Of a DNA stretch of 64,000 bases, positions 34,950-46,018 are shown piece after piece. The notes below the pieces were generated by a model. It was not told where the DNA came from. It saw only the letters and a list, made by a program, of their open reading frames with translations, and did no database searches. Position 1 is the stretch's first letter. Every line of letters begins with the position of its first letter. The DNA comes from Thysanoteuthis rhombus (lineage: Eukaryota > Mollusca > Cephalopoda > Oegopsida > Thysanoteuthidae): NCBI GenBank assembly GCA_963457665.1, contig OY735212.1:54366838-54430837 (forward strand). The letters are read 5' to 3'. Both the position numbers and the translations under genes were made by a program.

Positions 34950-35572
34950 CAATAAAGTCCCTCTTCATCAATTTGTTCTCTTTTCGCCTAAAATACTCAC
35001 CTTGTCAGTGCCGAAGGGAACTTGAAGGTATGACTGGACAGTTGGGGAGTAGTGGCAAATTCTATAGAACAGGTAAATAGATTTTTAGATTAATAAGAAA
35101 TTCGATACATCTAGAAAAGCATAGACCGTTAGGATGAATAGAAAGATACGACTCAAAAGTCAATGACCAATCTATTTTATTTTGTTGATTAAGTAGCGAA
35201 CTTCACAACTTTTGAGTAACAATATGTTCGAACAATTTTGCCACTCAGCCTTTATTTTATGCATTTTAAATCAGGAAGAAAGGGATTATCAGTGGTCAGG
35301 AATATCTATAAGTGTATTTGACAGATAGGATAGGACTATTGTACTTATTTTGCACATTAGAATTTGGTGGATTTACTCTAAACTTGGTGTAATGCTACCC
35401 TGCAACCTATTTGAAATATCAAGGCATTGTAGTAATGAAATAAAATCAGAATCTTTCTCTCCAGATTTTCTTCAACAGATGTCTACAACCCAATCTCGAA
35501 CATCGGGTGATCTGAGATGATTTCCCTACATCAACCTACGGAAGGGAAGTAACCAGAACTCCATCCACCAGT
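34950..35572. other. No gene seen
   Basis: AT-rich with no frame above 80 codons. Confidence 0.5.
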
Positions 35573-35574
35573 AA

Positions 35575-35800
35575 ATGAAGATACAAAAGTCCAGATGGAT
35601 CGGGCACATCTTATGCAAGAAGACTGATAATGTCACAAGACAGTGGAATGGAATCCACAAGGGAAGAGAAGAGTTGGAAGAGCAAAGAAGACTTGGAGAA
35701 GATCAGTTGAGAGTGAGGCTAAGACGGTCAGGTTGACATCGGCTCTGCAGAAAATAGTTACCCCAAAATAAATCGTGATGAAGTTGCCGCTCAATTCTCC
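35575..35800 (+). pseudogene. LINE C-terminal piece, second type
   Basis: The plus frame reads KSRWIGHILCKKTDNVTRQW followed by NGIHKGREELEEQRRLGED, which fits the LINE C-terminal pattern RW.GH..R...N.TR.AL.W.P.G.R.RGRP..TW. The next block keeps a basic stretch, then frames break. It belongs to a different family from the other RTE pieces, whose motif is DNRW. Confidence 0.65.
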
Positions 35801-35883
35801 TCAACGAGTCTACAGGAAAAATAACCATAAGCAGACTGTGAATATTTTACTCTTTCAGGAATTGAATTTATCAGAGTTGATTT

Positions 35884-36452
35884 TGAGAGCTGCAAACAAA
35901 AATTGTCAACAACTGTTTCTTCAGTTTTCAAGTTGATCTAGCTGGTTGGCTATGTATGTATATGTATACAGACCACACCAGCTAGAAGGCTAAAAATTTG
36001 AATATTCACTTCTCCTGTCTAGAAAAATGTTTCGCGCTTTGTTTTTTGAAATCCACCCGTGGTTTTTCAGTGGGGTGTTCAATCAGCAATGCAAGTTTAT
36101 GCTAAATTGATCCTTATGTTTGCGTGAAGCAACCTTAATGCTGTTTTTATTTTTTAATTTCTGACTTTTCAGTGATCATGGCCCAACAGATGGTTGGAGA
36201 AGTGACTTATTTAATCGATCAATGGATAAGTTACTTCTGAACTCTAACTAAATACTCATTTAGGGGTGGAGGGCTTTCAAAAAAACAATTTTTTTCGATA
36301 TATGACAAGGACTAAATGCTTAAATTTACAGCCCTCTAGTTTCATTGATGCAGCTTGCACACATGATGCAGCCAGCCAGACCAACTTGAAAACTGAGGAA
36401 ATCTATATCGATAGTTTTTGTGACAGTTCTGCTCGACGGTTTCTGATTTAAA
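35884..36452. repeat. Family A repeat, fold-back copy
   Basis: 35884-36210 is forward (ATTGTCAACAACTGTTTCTTC, AAGTTGATCTAGCTGGTTGG, CAATGCAAGTTTATGC, CAGTGATCATGGCCCAACAG). From about 36215 the sequence is reversed (CAATGGATAAGTTACTTCTG on to GCCAGCCAGACCAACTTG, AAAACTGAGGAAATC and GACGGTTTCTGATT). Both outer ends are the same family terminus, as at 14.3 kb. Confidence 0.75.
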
Positions 36453-36502
36453 TCCCGAAAAAAATAATCAGGGTATCCAACATATGTTTGATTTGAATAA
36501 CG

Positions 36503-36550
36503 TATAACATTGTCAACAACTGTTTCTTCAGTTTTCAAGTTGATCTGGCT
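36503..36550 (+). repeat. Family A repeat, 5' tip only
   Basis: CATTGTCAACAACTGTTTCT and CAGTTTTCAAGTTGATCTGG, nearly identical to the 5' tip of the fold-back copy 600 bases upstream. This suggests a local duplication. Confidence 0.65.
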
Positions 36551-36554
36551 TTAT

Positions 36555-37405
36555 GGGTATTGAACTATTATTATTTCTTATTGTCTGTCCGACAAGCAAG
36601 CCAAGTGGGTTTGAGGTTCTACTCTCTCTTTCCTCTTTCTGCTTGTCAATGCATGTGAATCCCCGTGCAGCCTGGTGGCATCTTTGGTGCTTGGGCCTTG
36701 AAAATTTCACCACTAGGCACCATCGAAAAAAGATTTTTGGTTTTTTCAAAAAACTGCTTCTTTGGTTATCTGTGGTCATTTTTGGACCAAAAACGTCCGA
36801 ATCTTGCGCTGTTTTTTTTTCTTTTGATAGTCTTAGATGAAAGATCGATTTTTTCAAAGATAATTTAGGTAATTCTTCAGATAATCAGTTCTGAAGCACT
36901 TGTAGGATATTGTACGTAATTCATTCATGCAAGATACGGGTATTTGATTGAATTTGTAAAGTGCGCTTTACACGACGTAAAATAGGTAAATGTCCATCTA
37001 CATTATGAATATGCTTCAGTCTACAAGGGCGTGAAATATTACTTACCTCTACGTGCGACTATAGGCGTGTGAATGCATGTTTGATGGTTCAGGTCCCCGT
37101 TAGCGATTGGGCCGAAGGTTCAAAAGAAACTGACCAGTAGTGAGAACTATAATCTCCGCTCGGTCCTCTCATAAAGTGTTCTTCTAACCGACAACTTGGA
37201 ACTTTGATCGATCTTCATTCTGAACTCATTCCGCGTTGTGACTTGTTTTTTTTTCTTCTCCTCGGATGCCTTTGTTCTTGCTTCTGCAAAATACTTGGCG
37301 CCCGAGGCGATAATAGAACAGGAAGAGGAGAGGGATGGCCCAGTGTGCTTATCGGTAAGTGGATAATTACGCTGGAAATAGGAGAATGGCAGAACTTAGA
37401 AAGGA
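36555..37405. other. Unassigned stretch
   Basis: Opposed 95- and 109-codon frames at 36528-36857 have no known domain. Nothing else recognisable until the purine tract begins. Confidence 0.35.
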
Positions 37406-37409
37406 ATGG

Positions 37410-38560
37410 ATGAATCGATTGAGGGAGGGAAGATTTCAAAGAAGAGTATTATGAAGAAGAATGAAAAAAAGAAAAAAGAACAATTGAGGATTTAAAGAAA
37501 GAAGTTGAAAGAAAGAAATTGGTTTGGCGAGGAACAGAAAGAAGAATATATTAATCGAGAATATGGGAATTAAGGAAAAACTAAAAGGAAGAGAAAATGA
37601 AGCAAATATTGTGTTGAAGATGTCAGAAAAAAATAGGAATAAAGAATGAAACATTGAAGAAAGAGGGATAAAAAGAAGAGGAGAATAGAGAAAGGGGAGG
37701 AAGAACCGAAAGAAGAAGAAAAAGAAAGAAAAATAGAAAGATGTGAAAAAACAGAGGGAAAGAAGATAAGAGAAGAAGGAACACAATGAAGAAAAGTGAA
37801 AAAATATTTCAAGAAAGCAAAAAAGTGACGCAAAGAATGGAGAATGAAGGGAAGAAATATAAAGAAAGACAAAAAGAAAGAAAAATAACGAAGAAACAGG
37901 AAGGGGAAGATAAAGAATGAAACTGAAAAAAAGAAAGGAAAAAGACTGATATGAAGGGAGAACAGAGGTGAACGGAAGGAAAAAAACAGAAATGCAATGT
38001 AAAAGAAAGAAAAAAAAAGAGAAAGAAGAAAACTGAGAGGTAGAAATAAAAAAGATATAAAGGAAAGGAAAAAAAAGTGGGAAGGAGAAAAGACAAAAGG
38101 GGGAGAAAAAGTAGAAAAAAGGACGGAGAGAAAGGATGATAAAAAAGACGTAAATAAAGAAAGGCGGAGAAGAGGAAAAAGGGAAAGAAAGAAAGGAGAA
38201 AGAGAGAGAGAGAGACCAGTAAAGAAGAAAGCTGAGAAGAAAATGAGAGAAGAATATAGTGAATAGATTGATTAATAGATCACTGAAGGGGAGGAGGAAA
38301 AGGGAAGAGAATGAACAGGCATGAAAATTAGAAAGAAGATTGAAAGAGAAAGAGAATGAAAAATCAAAGAGTAAGCAAAGAGCAAAATTTATATTGAGAA
38401 GAACGAGAAAAATAAAATGATTAAAAAAGGTGCAGAGAGAAACTGAAGAAAAAATGAAAGAAAAATGAAGATAAAAGACGAAAATAGAGAAGGATAAAAA
38501 AGTGAATAGAGGAAGGAGTGAGGATTAGAAATTATTCAACGAAGAAAAAATATCGGAAAG
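37410..38560 (+). repeat. 1.1-kb polypurine tract
   Basis: About 1.15 kb dominated by GAAAGAA, AAGGAGA and AGAAAGA words on the plus strand, less pure than the tract at 18.7 kb. The Phe/Leu/Ser-rich minus frames are composition artefacts. Confidence 0.9.
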
Positions 38561-38727
38561 GTTCGATGAAAAACATTCTGCCTGTATTGAATCGATCTTT
38601 TTCCTTTTCCTAAACGTTTTGCAATTAAGAAAGCATTTTGCTGATCGGGACGAATGAAATATTTAGAGATGCTGTTGTAAATCTCAAACTAACGATTCGG
38701 TAGGAAAAACTATGATGAGATTAAACA

Positions 38728-38985
38728 AACTGAGCGGTAGTAACCGCTTATAGTTAAGCTCAGTAGTTAACGTGTCGCCTACCCAGAATAGCCTTCACCC
38801 ACCATCGATCTGAATAAATGAAGAACTCAAGGTGTTAAATTCAGTGAATAGGGATACCTTGGTAGATCTCAGCCAGATGCAATTTTATAAGCTAAGCAGC
38901 AGTAACTGCTTGTAGTCAAGCTAAGTACTGTTAACTATTATTTAGGGGTGTCGCCCACTCAGAACAACGTCCTCCACACCAGCGA
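38728..38985 (+). repeat. Two-unit duplication with hairpin
   Basis: 38728-38803 and 38889-38980 share AGCGGTAGTAACCGCTTATA / AGCAGCAGTAACTGCTTGTA, then AAGCT.AGTA, GTTAAC, TGTCGCC, AC.CAGAA and CACC. The first unit carries an AGCGGT..ACCGCT stem. In the second, one stem pair changes from G-C to A-T, keeping pairing, but another is lost. AAGCTCAGTAGTTAACGTG also resembles a box A. Confidence 0.6.
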
Positions 38986-39356
38986 CTCCGGTGTCAGACA
39001 GCTAAGCGAATAGGTCGCAATAGCATGAGTAAACACAACCAACGGTTGAACTAAGATTCAGTTATGTTTTTAAAGAAAGAAAAGGAAAGATCCCAGCTGG
39101 AAATTATCTCCTGAAAAGAAAGGAAAAAAGAAGTAGAAAACCTGAGTCGGGAAATTGAAGTGATGTGGGTTGAGCCTGACTCTTACTCTACTGACTCAAA
39201 AGTACAGGATGAGAGAAAAATGAGCTCAACTGAAAAAGATTAGAATTCATAGAAACATAGAAAATGATTGATAATTTTGAATTGACCCAACCTGAATCCT
39301 GACCAATGAAAGAATTGAGTATTTGAATTCCCTTGGAGATAATAAATTCACGTTTC

Positions 39357-39375
39357 AAAAAAAAAAAAAAAAAAA
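39357..39375 (+). repeat. Poly(A) run
   Basis: About 19 consecutive A. It could be the tail of a retroposed sequence, but no recognisable body precedes it. Confidence 0.9.
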
Positions 39376-39564
39376 GAACTGGTAAGCTCCGAGAAAATAG
39401 AAAAATAATAAAATATATTGCATTGTGAAAATAGGTCACATTTGAAGTATGGGATAATGATTAATGAAAGCCCAGAAATGTAATAAGTAAAAGGCCTGTT
39501 AAGAGTCCTCGAGAGTTTGGTGATTAAATGCCTGACTTGCTGCCATAAGATGACCATTTTTGGA

Positions 39565-39879
39565 TCACAAAACAGTTTTCACTGATTCCCCCAGCAGAAA
39601 TACTCTAGATTTAAAATCGTAGCCCAGCCTGTCTAGAATCGTCAGTGTATTCTGCTTGCAGAAAGAAACTAGATCGAAGTCACTGCCTGGACTGTCCTGA
39701 GTTGTCGCTGAATCTGCCGAGCAGAAAGATCCTGGATAGAAGTTACTGCATAGCACATCTGGTGTCGCCGCCGAATTTCGCCTACAGAAAGACATAAGAT
39801 CGAAATCACAGCCAAGACTGTCCAGAGTTGTTTTGCCCCGCAGAAAATTTGTAACTCTCAAGTTGCTAATCCATTGCAC
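39565..39879 (-). CDS. Hypothetical frame with four 21-residue repeats
   Basis: A 104-codon minus frame covers four tandem units of about 63 bp (39596-39841). In translation the units align as TTLDSLGCDFDLMSFCRRNS, ATPDVLCSNFYPGSFCSADS, TTQDSPGSDFDLVSFCKQNT and a diverged TILDRLGYDFKSRVF. The 21-residue period is kept in frame with no stops. Consensus is a Ser/Thr-rich joint, then D, G.DFDL.SFC. I do not recognise the repeat. The frame runs out beyond the array on both sides and no splice or promoter evidence was found. A minisatellite whose unit happens to be a multiple of three is the alternative. Confidence 0.35.
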   Translation of the reverse strand: MQWISNLRVTNFLRGKTTLDSLGCDFDLMSFCRRNSAATPDVLCSNFYPGSFCSADSATTQDSPGSDFDLVSFCKQNTLTILDRLGYDFKSRVFLLGESVKTVL

Positions 39880-39899
39880 CCAGAGACTAATTGTGTTAA

Positions 39900-40005
39900 C
39901 GCTAGTATCTTTCCAAAGTGATAATTTTTTTGCAACTGGATAGAATCATGCTTATCATATTGAGGAACCACAAGCAGCACAATATATTATCAAACTTACG
40001 GGGGC
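39900..40005. other. No gene seen
   Basis: Short AT-rich link between the tandem repeat and the LINE scraps. Confidence 0.4.
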
Positions 40006-40009
40006 CAAA

Positions 40010-40280
40010 GATACCATAGAAACCATAAGAAAACTGAATAGCAATGCGCTGGTCATGTTGCAAGATTATCAGACATAGGTTGGAAAACAAGACTTACGAC
40101 CTGAATCCCATGAGATCATATGCAAAACTGTGGCTGACAAAGAATGGATTAGTTCAGAAAGTACGGCAAATCGTTACGTAATATTTTTTTCTTTCGCCAG
40201 TCACTATTTAGCATAGGATCTCTGGGGATCCACGGTGTGTGTTATGATGTCCAGTGGTTATATGACATATTTGCAATATG
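40010..40280. pseudogene. Two inverted RTE LINE scraps
   Basis: 40020-40180 on the plus strand shows ATGCGCTGGTCATGTTGCAAG (the GHVA block) and GAATCCCATGAGATCATATGC (the P.DH block). 40205-40280 on the minus strand shows the complementary GATCTCTGGGGATCCACGG and TGATGTCCAGTGGTTAT blocks found in the other minus RTE tails. The two pieces are tail-adjacent in opposite orientation. Confidence 0.5.
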
Positions 40281-40284
40281 GCCT

Positions 40285-41935
40285 ATCTAGTCCCTGTGGA
40301 AATTTCCCGAGTCATCGAAAGCAATGATAAAACACAGAGCAAGGCCTGTATTTGTCGAAGTTATGCAACATTTGCCATGACATAAACATCATTAACACTC
40401 CCTGGTATAGAACCAATCACATTCCTCCACAGTCATTACGTAACATTTACCAGATTACAGTAGAGTTGAAAGTACTTACTTGTACTATATTCAATGAAAT
40501 AGAATATTGTATCTTAGTAACATAACACCAGTTATCTCTTTCTTCTCACATGTCAACCAGTATCATTTCCCGAGAATATCACAGAGAGGAGTAGAGAATT
40601 ATAACTGACTCATCATGACAGTCAATTTAACAATCATAACTTCAAGAGTCATGAAAAATTCCATCGAATAATGAATACAGCCAGGATTATTTCTATTCAC
40701 GACGTCACTGTCATTTTCCACTAGAAAACATCTAAAATAGAGTGGAACACATTAACAGTTGGTTCAGTATCTACTTTTACAATATTTCATTTATTTTATA
40801 TGATGAAATATTGCGAATCATTATTATTATCACGACTATTTATCTTCATAGTACTTGTTGTTACTTTTCATACCAAACTCACGCTGGGTACTTATCGGTA
40901 GAGAGTAAATGAATCAACAGCGTGGATCAATTCTAACCTAGAACTTATCTTTTTATTACAATCTTCTTTTGTTAATTTATTTACTCTGTGTTGGAGAGAA
41001 CTCAGCCTGAGTTAAGTTGCGATAGAAACCAACAACAATTCAGATGAAGGTGAATAGTAACAAAAAATAAACAAACAAATATTGATAATAAAATGAATTT
41101 CAATGTTTGTTACGTTTGAATATGTTTATATCCCTTTGGAAAATCCCTTTAAAAATCTGACATTACTTCCCAAATAAATTAGTACATTAGTACTTTGTCG
41201 AAAATTCGCCCTTGGCCAGTATTCATTGTCTTTAAACGTCTTTGGTAGAGTACTGCCTTCTCAAGATATGCATCAATATATGCATATGTGTTGGTAGATC
41301 CTGATAAAACGTGAACCGTTTCATCAAAAGCACGAAGTAATAAAACCTGGTATGATTTATTAAATTGGGGAAATCGGAGTTGAATGTGAGAGTCAAGACG
41401 AACGGTTTGGAATTGGAGTGTCGAAAGTAATAAAAAAACAAAACAAAACACAGAAAGATTTATGAAGATTGGAAAAGTGCGTATCGGTAGGAAGTGTTCA
41501 TAGCAAAAGAATTGAATACGAAAAGCAAAAAAATAAAAAAGTTAAAAGAGAGGCCCTTAATGTCCATTTACAAAAAGGAGGAAAGTAGAATAATAATGAT
41601 AAAAAAAAAGACGAGAGAATCCTAAGAAGAGAAATATTGGCATTGAAAGACCTATACCAAAATCCGTATCTCGCATAAATGAATCACCGGAGCCCATGCG
41701 TGAACCAAAACTTATCATCTCAAAAAATCATCAAAAATCGAAAAATATAAATAGATCTTCAACTAAAATCGTCTAAAGTTATCTAAAAAAAAATAGATAT
41801 TATGTAAAATTATCTGAAAAATACCTGCACAACAGTAGGTCTGAAATAAGCAAAGAAACCACTTAAATCACTTTTCTGAAAAAAGATGGTTTTCAGTACC
41901 TAGTGGTGTACTCATGCACCTCTTTGAGGTAACAT
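40285..41935. other. Mostly empty; a 90-codon minus frame
   Basis: The minus frame 41451-41179 has a hydrophobic, signal-peptide-like start followed by a mixed, protein-like sequence, but no known family. Elsewhere AT-rich unique sequence, with A-rich runs near 41590 and 41785. Confidence 0.3.
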
Positions 41936-41937
41936 TC

Positions 41938-42058
41938 CCAAAATGTGACCAGGAGCGCCTGGGACAGATACAGACAAACAGACCCTCAAAGAGAGAAGAA
42001 TCTGTAGCAAACTTAGCTGGTTGGTCGGTCATTTGTAGGGTTACTGTGATTTGAGACA
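41938..42058 (+). mobile_element. tRNA-like SINE, copy 2
   Basis: Aligns with 1845-1985: AAAATGTGACCAGGAGCGC, GTAGCAAACTTAGCTGGTTGG (box A), TCATTTGTAGGGTTACTG and GTGATTTGAGA (box B, weakened). The CA-rich spacer of copy 1 is a purine stretch here. Confidence 0.5.
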
Positions 42059-42129
42059 TACATACATATACGTGGGTGCATCAATAAATACATGGCCTAA
42101 TATAAAAAATGATTTTACCTATCTTTCAA

Positions 42130-42832
42130 CATATTATCTTAAATTCGGCCCACATATGAACTTCAGCAAGACGAAGATCTTGTGCAACAACTACGTCCGA
42201 GAAAAAAACAAACAAAGATCAAAATCGAGGACACAGAACAGGAGAGAGTGGATCACTACATCTACCAAGGACTATGAATCTCCATGATACCCTCAAAAAA
42301 AGAAAAAAATCAAGCGAAGAGTCACACTAGGATGGCAAGCCATCGGGAGAGCCAGCTCAATCTTCAAAAATAAGAAGATCCCATTAATTCTAAAGAGAAG
42401 GGTGTATAACCCATGCATCCTCCCAATAGTCACTTATGGAGCTGAAACATGGATCCTAACCAAGGGACAGATCTGCAAATTGAGAACTATGCAACGTGCA
42501 CATGGGCCTCACATGATGAGACCACCAGACAGCACAGTACATCCGGAAAAAGACAAGGGTCAAGGACATCATAGAATCCATTAAAAAACACAAATGCCAG
42601 GGGGCTGACCATATTGGACGAATGGCGGACAACCGATGGACATTGCGACTCACGACATATATCCCCCGAGATCACATGCAGAACTGAGGCCGGCATAATA
42701 TTAGATGGAGAGGCGAACTAGACAAGTTCAGAAAGTACTGGCTCCACGACGCCCATGATATAGAAATATGGGAAATCCTGGAGAAGGTCGATATACAACG
42801 ACAGACGTTGAAAGACTGCTGCTGCTGATTAA
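42130..42832 (+). pseudogene. RTE-type LINE, C-terminal third
   Basis: The longest RTE C-terminus in the window. In order: HMNFSKTKILCNN (the block after the FADD box), YIYQGL-like, KRRVTLGWQAIGRASSIFKN, KIPLILKRRVYNPCILPIV, TYGAETWILTKGQICKLRT (the invariant TYGAETW motif), QRAHGPHMM, the GHIGRMADNRW block and WLHDAHDIEIWEILEKVD near the end. It closes with a CTG run at 42825-42832. Stops and frameshifts break it into at least four frames, so it is dead. It confirms the assignment of the shorter copies. Confidence 0.88.
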
Positions 42833-42834
42833 TC

Positions 42835-43540
42835 ATTATGCAGAAAACATTCGTCTAATTATAATATAAATAGTTCCTAAAAATACTTACAATCATGTAG
42901 ACATCGATCAAAGAAATACGCGATAGAAACACCTGCCAATTTTTGGACGTTAAAAGGTTGAGGGTGATGATGATGATAGTATAGTGACACAAGAGTGAAA
43001 CAGCATGTGGAGATCGAACTTGCAACCCAAGCCAATCGTCAATGAAACAATATAAGTCTGACAGATGGCTGCAAGAGTTGAGCACCTGCTGAGGCTCTAA
43101 CTTTCTCCAGGACTGAACATTCTAACGAGACTAGCTTGCTAACTATCACTCCATGTGCGAGCGACGATAAACATTCTTCAAATTTTGATTAGTTTCTTTT
43201 GAAACCAGAAAGAATGAAAAGTGTCTGGGAAGATTGTGTTACGCCAACCATTCAATATTTTTGCCCGTCTTTAAAATTAGCATTCTATATATCCGATTGT
43301 AACTCAAGTTCGAACATTGAGCAAGGGAAATAACTCTCTTAACCACTTAACAGACCTAGACACAGACGTGTTTCAAGAGAGAGAAAGCTTTCAGAAAAGT
43401 TAGTAAGACACGGACAGAGGTGAGTCAGTGATTAACTCTATCTCTAGACAGACTTATATAATCTATATTTCGCATTGTATTGATGGCGTCACGTATGAAA
43501 AAGAGAAAAACACGAACAAACAAGTTTCCTTTAGGCGAGC
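42835..43540. other. No gene seen
   Basis: AT-rich sequence. CAAGTTCGAACATTGAG at 43306 resembles a reverse box B, with a weak box A at 43340, but the pair is poor. Confidence 0.4.
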
Positions 43541-43545
43541 GTTTT

Positions 43546-44024
43546 TAAAAACCGTCAACTGAAACTGTCATCGAAGCTGTCAACACCGGTTTCTTCAGTT
43601 TTGAAGTTGGTCTGGCTGGCTGGTCAATAGTCTGGCTATTTACTTATTTATGTATGTAGCACACTTGTATTAATGGAGCAAGAAGGCTGAATATATTTGA
43701 ATCTTTACTGCTTATTATGTCTAGGAAAAGAGTTTTTTCGTTAAATTTCTACCCCAAATTTTAAGTAAGGGGTTCAACAGTGATGGCAGATCAACTAGAT
43801 TGCTTCCTTTTTTGTGTCCGGTAGCATCCTAGATTGTTTTTTTAATTTTTCATTCAGCCCTTACTAATGATCACTGCCCAACAAAAGGGAAGGGAAGGGA
43901 AGTAACTTGTTCATTAATCATCACCGTTTCCATTTTGAAAAATTGATCACCCCCAACGGGGCACGCCAAAGTACAGTGGTCACATGACGGTTTCTATTGA
44001 GTGACTAACCAGACCTGTTTCTTT
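43546..44024 (+). repeat. Family A repeat, full length
   Basis: Complete forward copy of about 479 bp from ACCGTCAACTGAAACTGTC to ACGGTTTCTATTGAGTGACT and AACCAGACCTGTTTC. It shows every block of the family, including TGTGTCCGGTAGCATCC and TTGATCACCCCCAACGGG. The 5' end reads AAACCGTCA and the reversed 3' end reads TAGAAACCGTCATGTGACC, a short subterminal inverted similarity. Confidence 0.9.
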
Positions 44025-44099
44025 TATACTCCGATTTGCGTTTATCCGATTTTCGAACAATGGTTGATCGAATCATTCGATTCACTTACTGTCCCTTAA

Positions 44100-44103
<4 letters not shown>

Positions 44104-44164
<61 letters not shown>
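44104..44164. repeat. (TA)n microsatellite
   Basis: About 61 bp TA. Confidence 0.98.
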
Positions 44165-44167
<3 letters not shown>

Positions 44168-44335
44168 ATTTCTATAATTTGTTTTGCTTCTTTTTAATAC
44201 GTTGGCTTCCTCGTAACGATCTATTCAGGTTAGAAATCTATTTCCATAAATTACTAGAATCCTAAAAAAAGTATTTTTATTTTTACAATTTCATTCAGAG
44301 AGTACTTTGATGCATTTCTCTTTCTTCCCTATGAG

Positions 44336-44337
<2 letters not shown>

Positions 44338-44422
<85 letters not shown>

Positions 44423-44452
44423 GTGTGTGTGTGTGTGTGTGTATGTGCGTGT
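44338..44452. repeat. (TA)n(TG)n microsatellite
   Basis: About 83 bp TA followed by TG with interruptions. Confidence 0.98.
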
Positions 44453-44639
44453 GTGCAAGCATATGAATGAATGGCTTGGCTTCGTGAACGAAGATTTTTT
44501 GAAGGGATTTCCACAGTAGGGTCCCACATGTGCTATAAGCCTCAAGCCAGAGCAATAAAGTATCACGGTCAGTTATGATCTGCCTGAGGGTCTCACCACT
44601 ATATCGACTCAGGATTCGTATCTTATAGTCCGTAGAAAT

Positions 44640-44930
44640 AGCACGAATAAGAGCTGGGCTATTAGGTCGTAGATTTGACAGGAGTGTCCTCCTTGCAGGT
44701 AGCTGAGCTAGTTATAGGTGTCTGCCACCCCTTTGCAGGAATACGGCTGATCTGAACATAATTGATAGATGCCTGAGGTGGCTATAGAGTTCTACCTTTG
44801 AAGGAGAATCATGGCAATACGGCTGTCTGCAAAATAAAGCAGAGATCCTAGATTTTACTAGACGACTGTGAAGTTCTGACACCCCCTTAGGAGAGTAACC
44901 TGACAGAATTTAAGCCTGTGCGGATGAGAA
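44640..44930 (+). repeat. Diverged tandem repeat
   Basis: Related phrases recur at roughly 85-base spacing: GGTGTCTGCCACCCCTTTGC with AATACGGCTGATCTG, then GGTGGCTATAGAGTTCTACC with AATACGGCTGTCTG, then GTTCTGACACCCCCTTAGG with a degraded CTGACAG. At least three units are visible. Confidence 0.5.
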
Positions 44931-44934
44931 CCCA

Positions 44935-45660
44935 GGTCAGGGTTATTCGCATTGGGAAAATAGGGGAAGGGAGGAACAATAACATTAGCGAACGATAATA
45001 AGTGATCTAAGTTCTCTGCTAATGCAGATTTAGTAGAGTTTTAGCTTTTGTGAAGTCCAATTACTAACTGTTCTGGCATTTTCTGGCGTTTAGAGAATTC
45101 TTTACTCATGGATAACCCCGTTATCGATTGTTTGAGGCACATACTCTCTTCCCTTTTACTTATTCACTTGAATATGGCCTCAATGAGAGGATCTATACAT
45201 CTATAGTGACGAGCTATATTTGGCTCTTTTATTTCTACTCTATTTTCTATCTTTTTTAAATTCTTCCCTTCATTCAATAAGTTCCATCTTAGAGGACGTT
45301 TATGTATTTTTTTCCTCCAAGTCACTCCCTTTCATTTCCCTGATTTTCAAGTATAAATAGCAATAATGGCCCCAACGATAAAATTAGCAGCAATAGTATA
45401 TTGACAGCATTTCGACATTTACTTTTCTTTTGTGATCGTCAACTTGCTCGGTGTAGTATGAGAGCAGATACTTTCGCTATGAACAAGAGTGGATCAATAC
45501 GTCCGTAGCCTGACACGGAGTTATTAACTGAATTTTCAACGGAATTCTTTTTGGATAATGTTCGTCTTATCTGATTAATATTCACCACCAAATTGAGTGC
45601 ATTGACAAGGAAGACAATTACGATTATGTTTGAGAATAAATTATCATCATTAGATTGCTA
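44935..45660. other. No gene seen
   Basis: AT-rich unique sequence with no frame of note. Confidence 0.5.
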
Positions 45661-45662
45661 AT

Positions 45663-45664
<2 letters not shown>

Positions 45665-45706
<42 letters not shown>
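45665..45706. repeat. (TA)n microsatellite
   Basis: About 42 bp TA; two diverged ATAAACAT-type phrases follow to 45835 with more TA. Confidence 0.97.
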
Positions 45707-45709
<3 letters not shown>

Positions 45710-46018
45710 AAAAAATATTCAATAAATACATATATATGTCAAAAAAATATTTCCAATTATGATAAAAATATATTCAACATAAACATGTATATGGTAAAAA
45801 ATATATCCAGTATATATACATATATATATATATATAGTATTTAATTATTATGTATCCATATTTATCATAGATGTTTAATTTTCTCATTCTTCCTTTTTTT
45901 TTACCTACGTAAATTGATTTTTTCTTAGGTTTAATTAAGTAGCCTTAGTACATCCATGAACTCTCCTCCATCTGTTTATGGTTTAAAATGTACAAATCCT
46001 TAGTTAAGATTCATTTAG

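Noticed and set aside
37436-38096. Phe/Leu-rich minus ORFs of 95-116 codons
   Set aside because: By-products of the second purine tract; pyrimidine-rich strands rarely contain stop codons.
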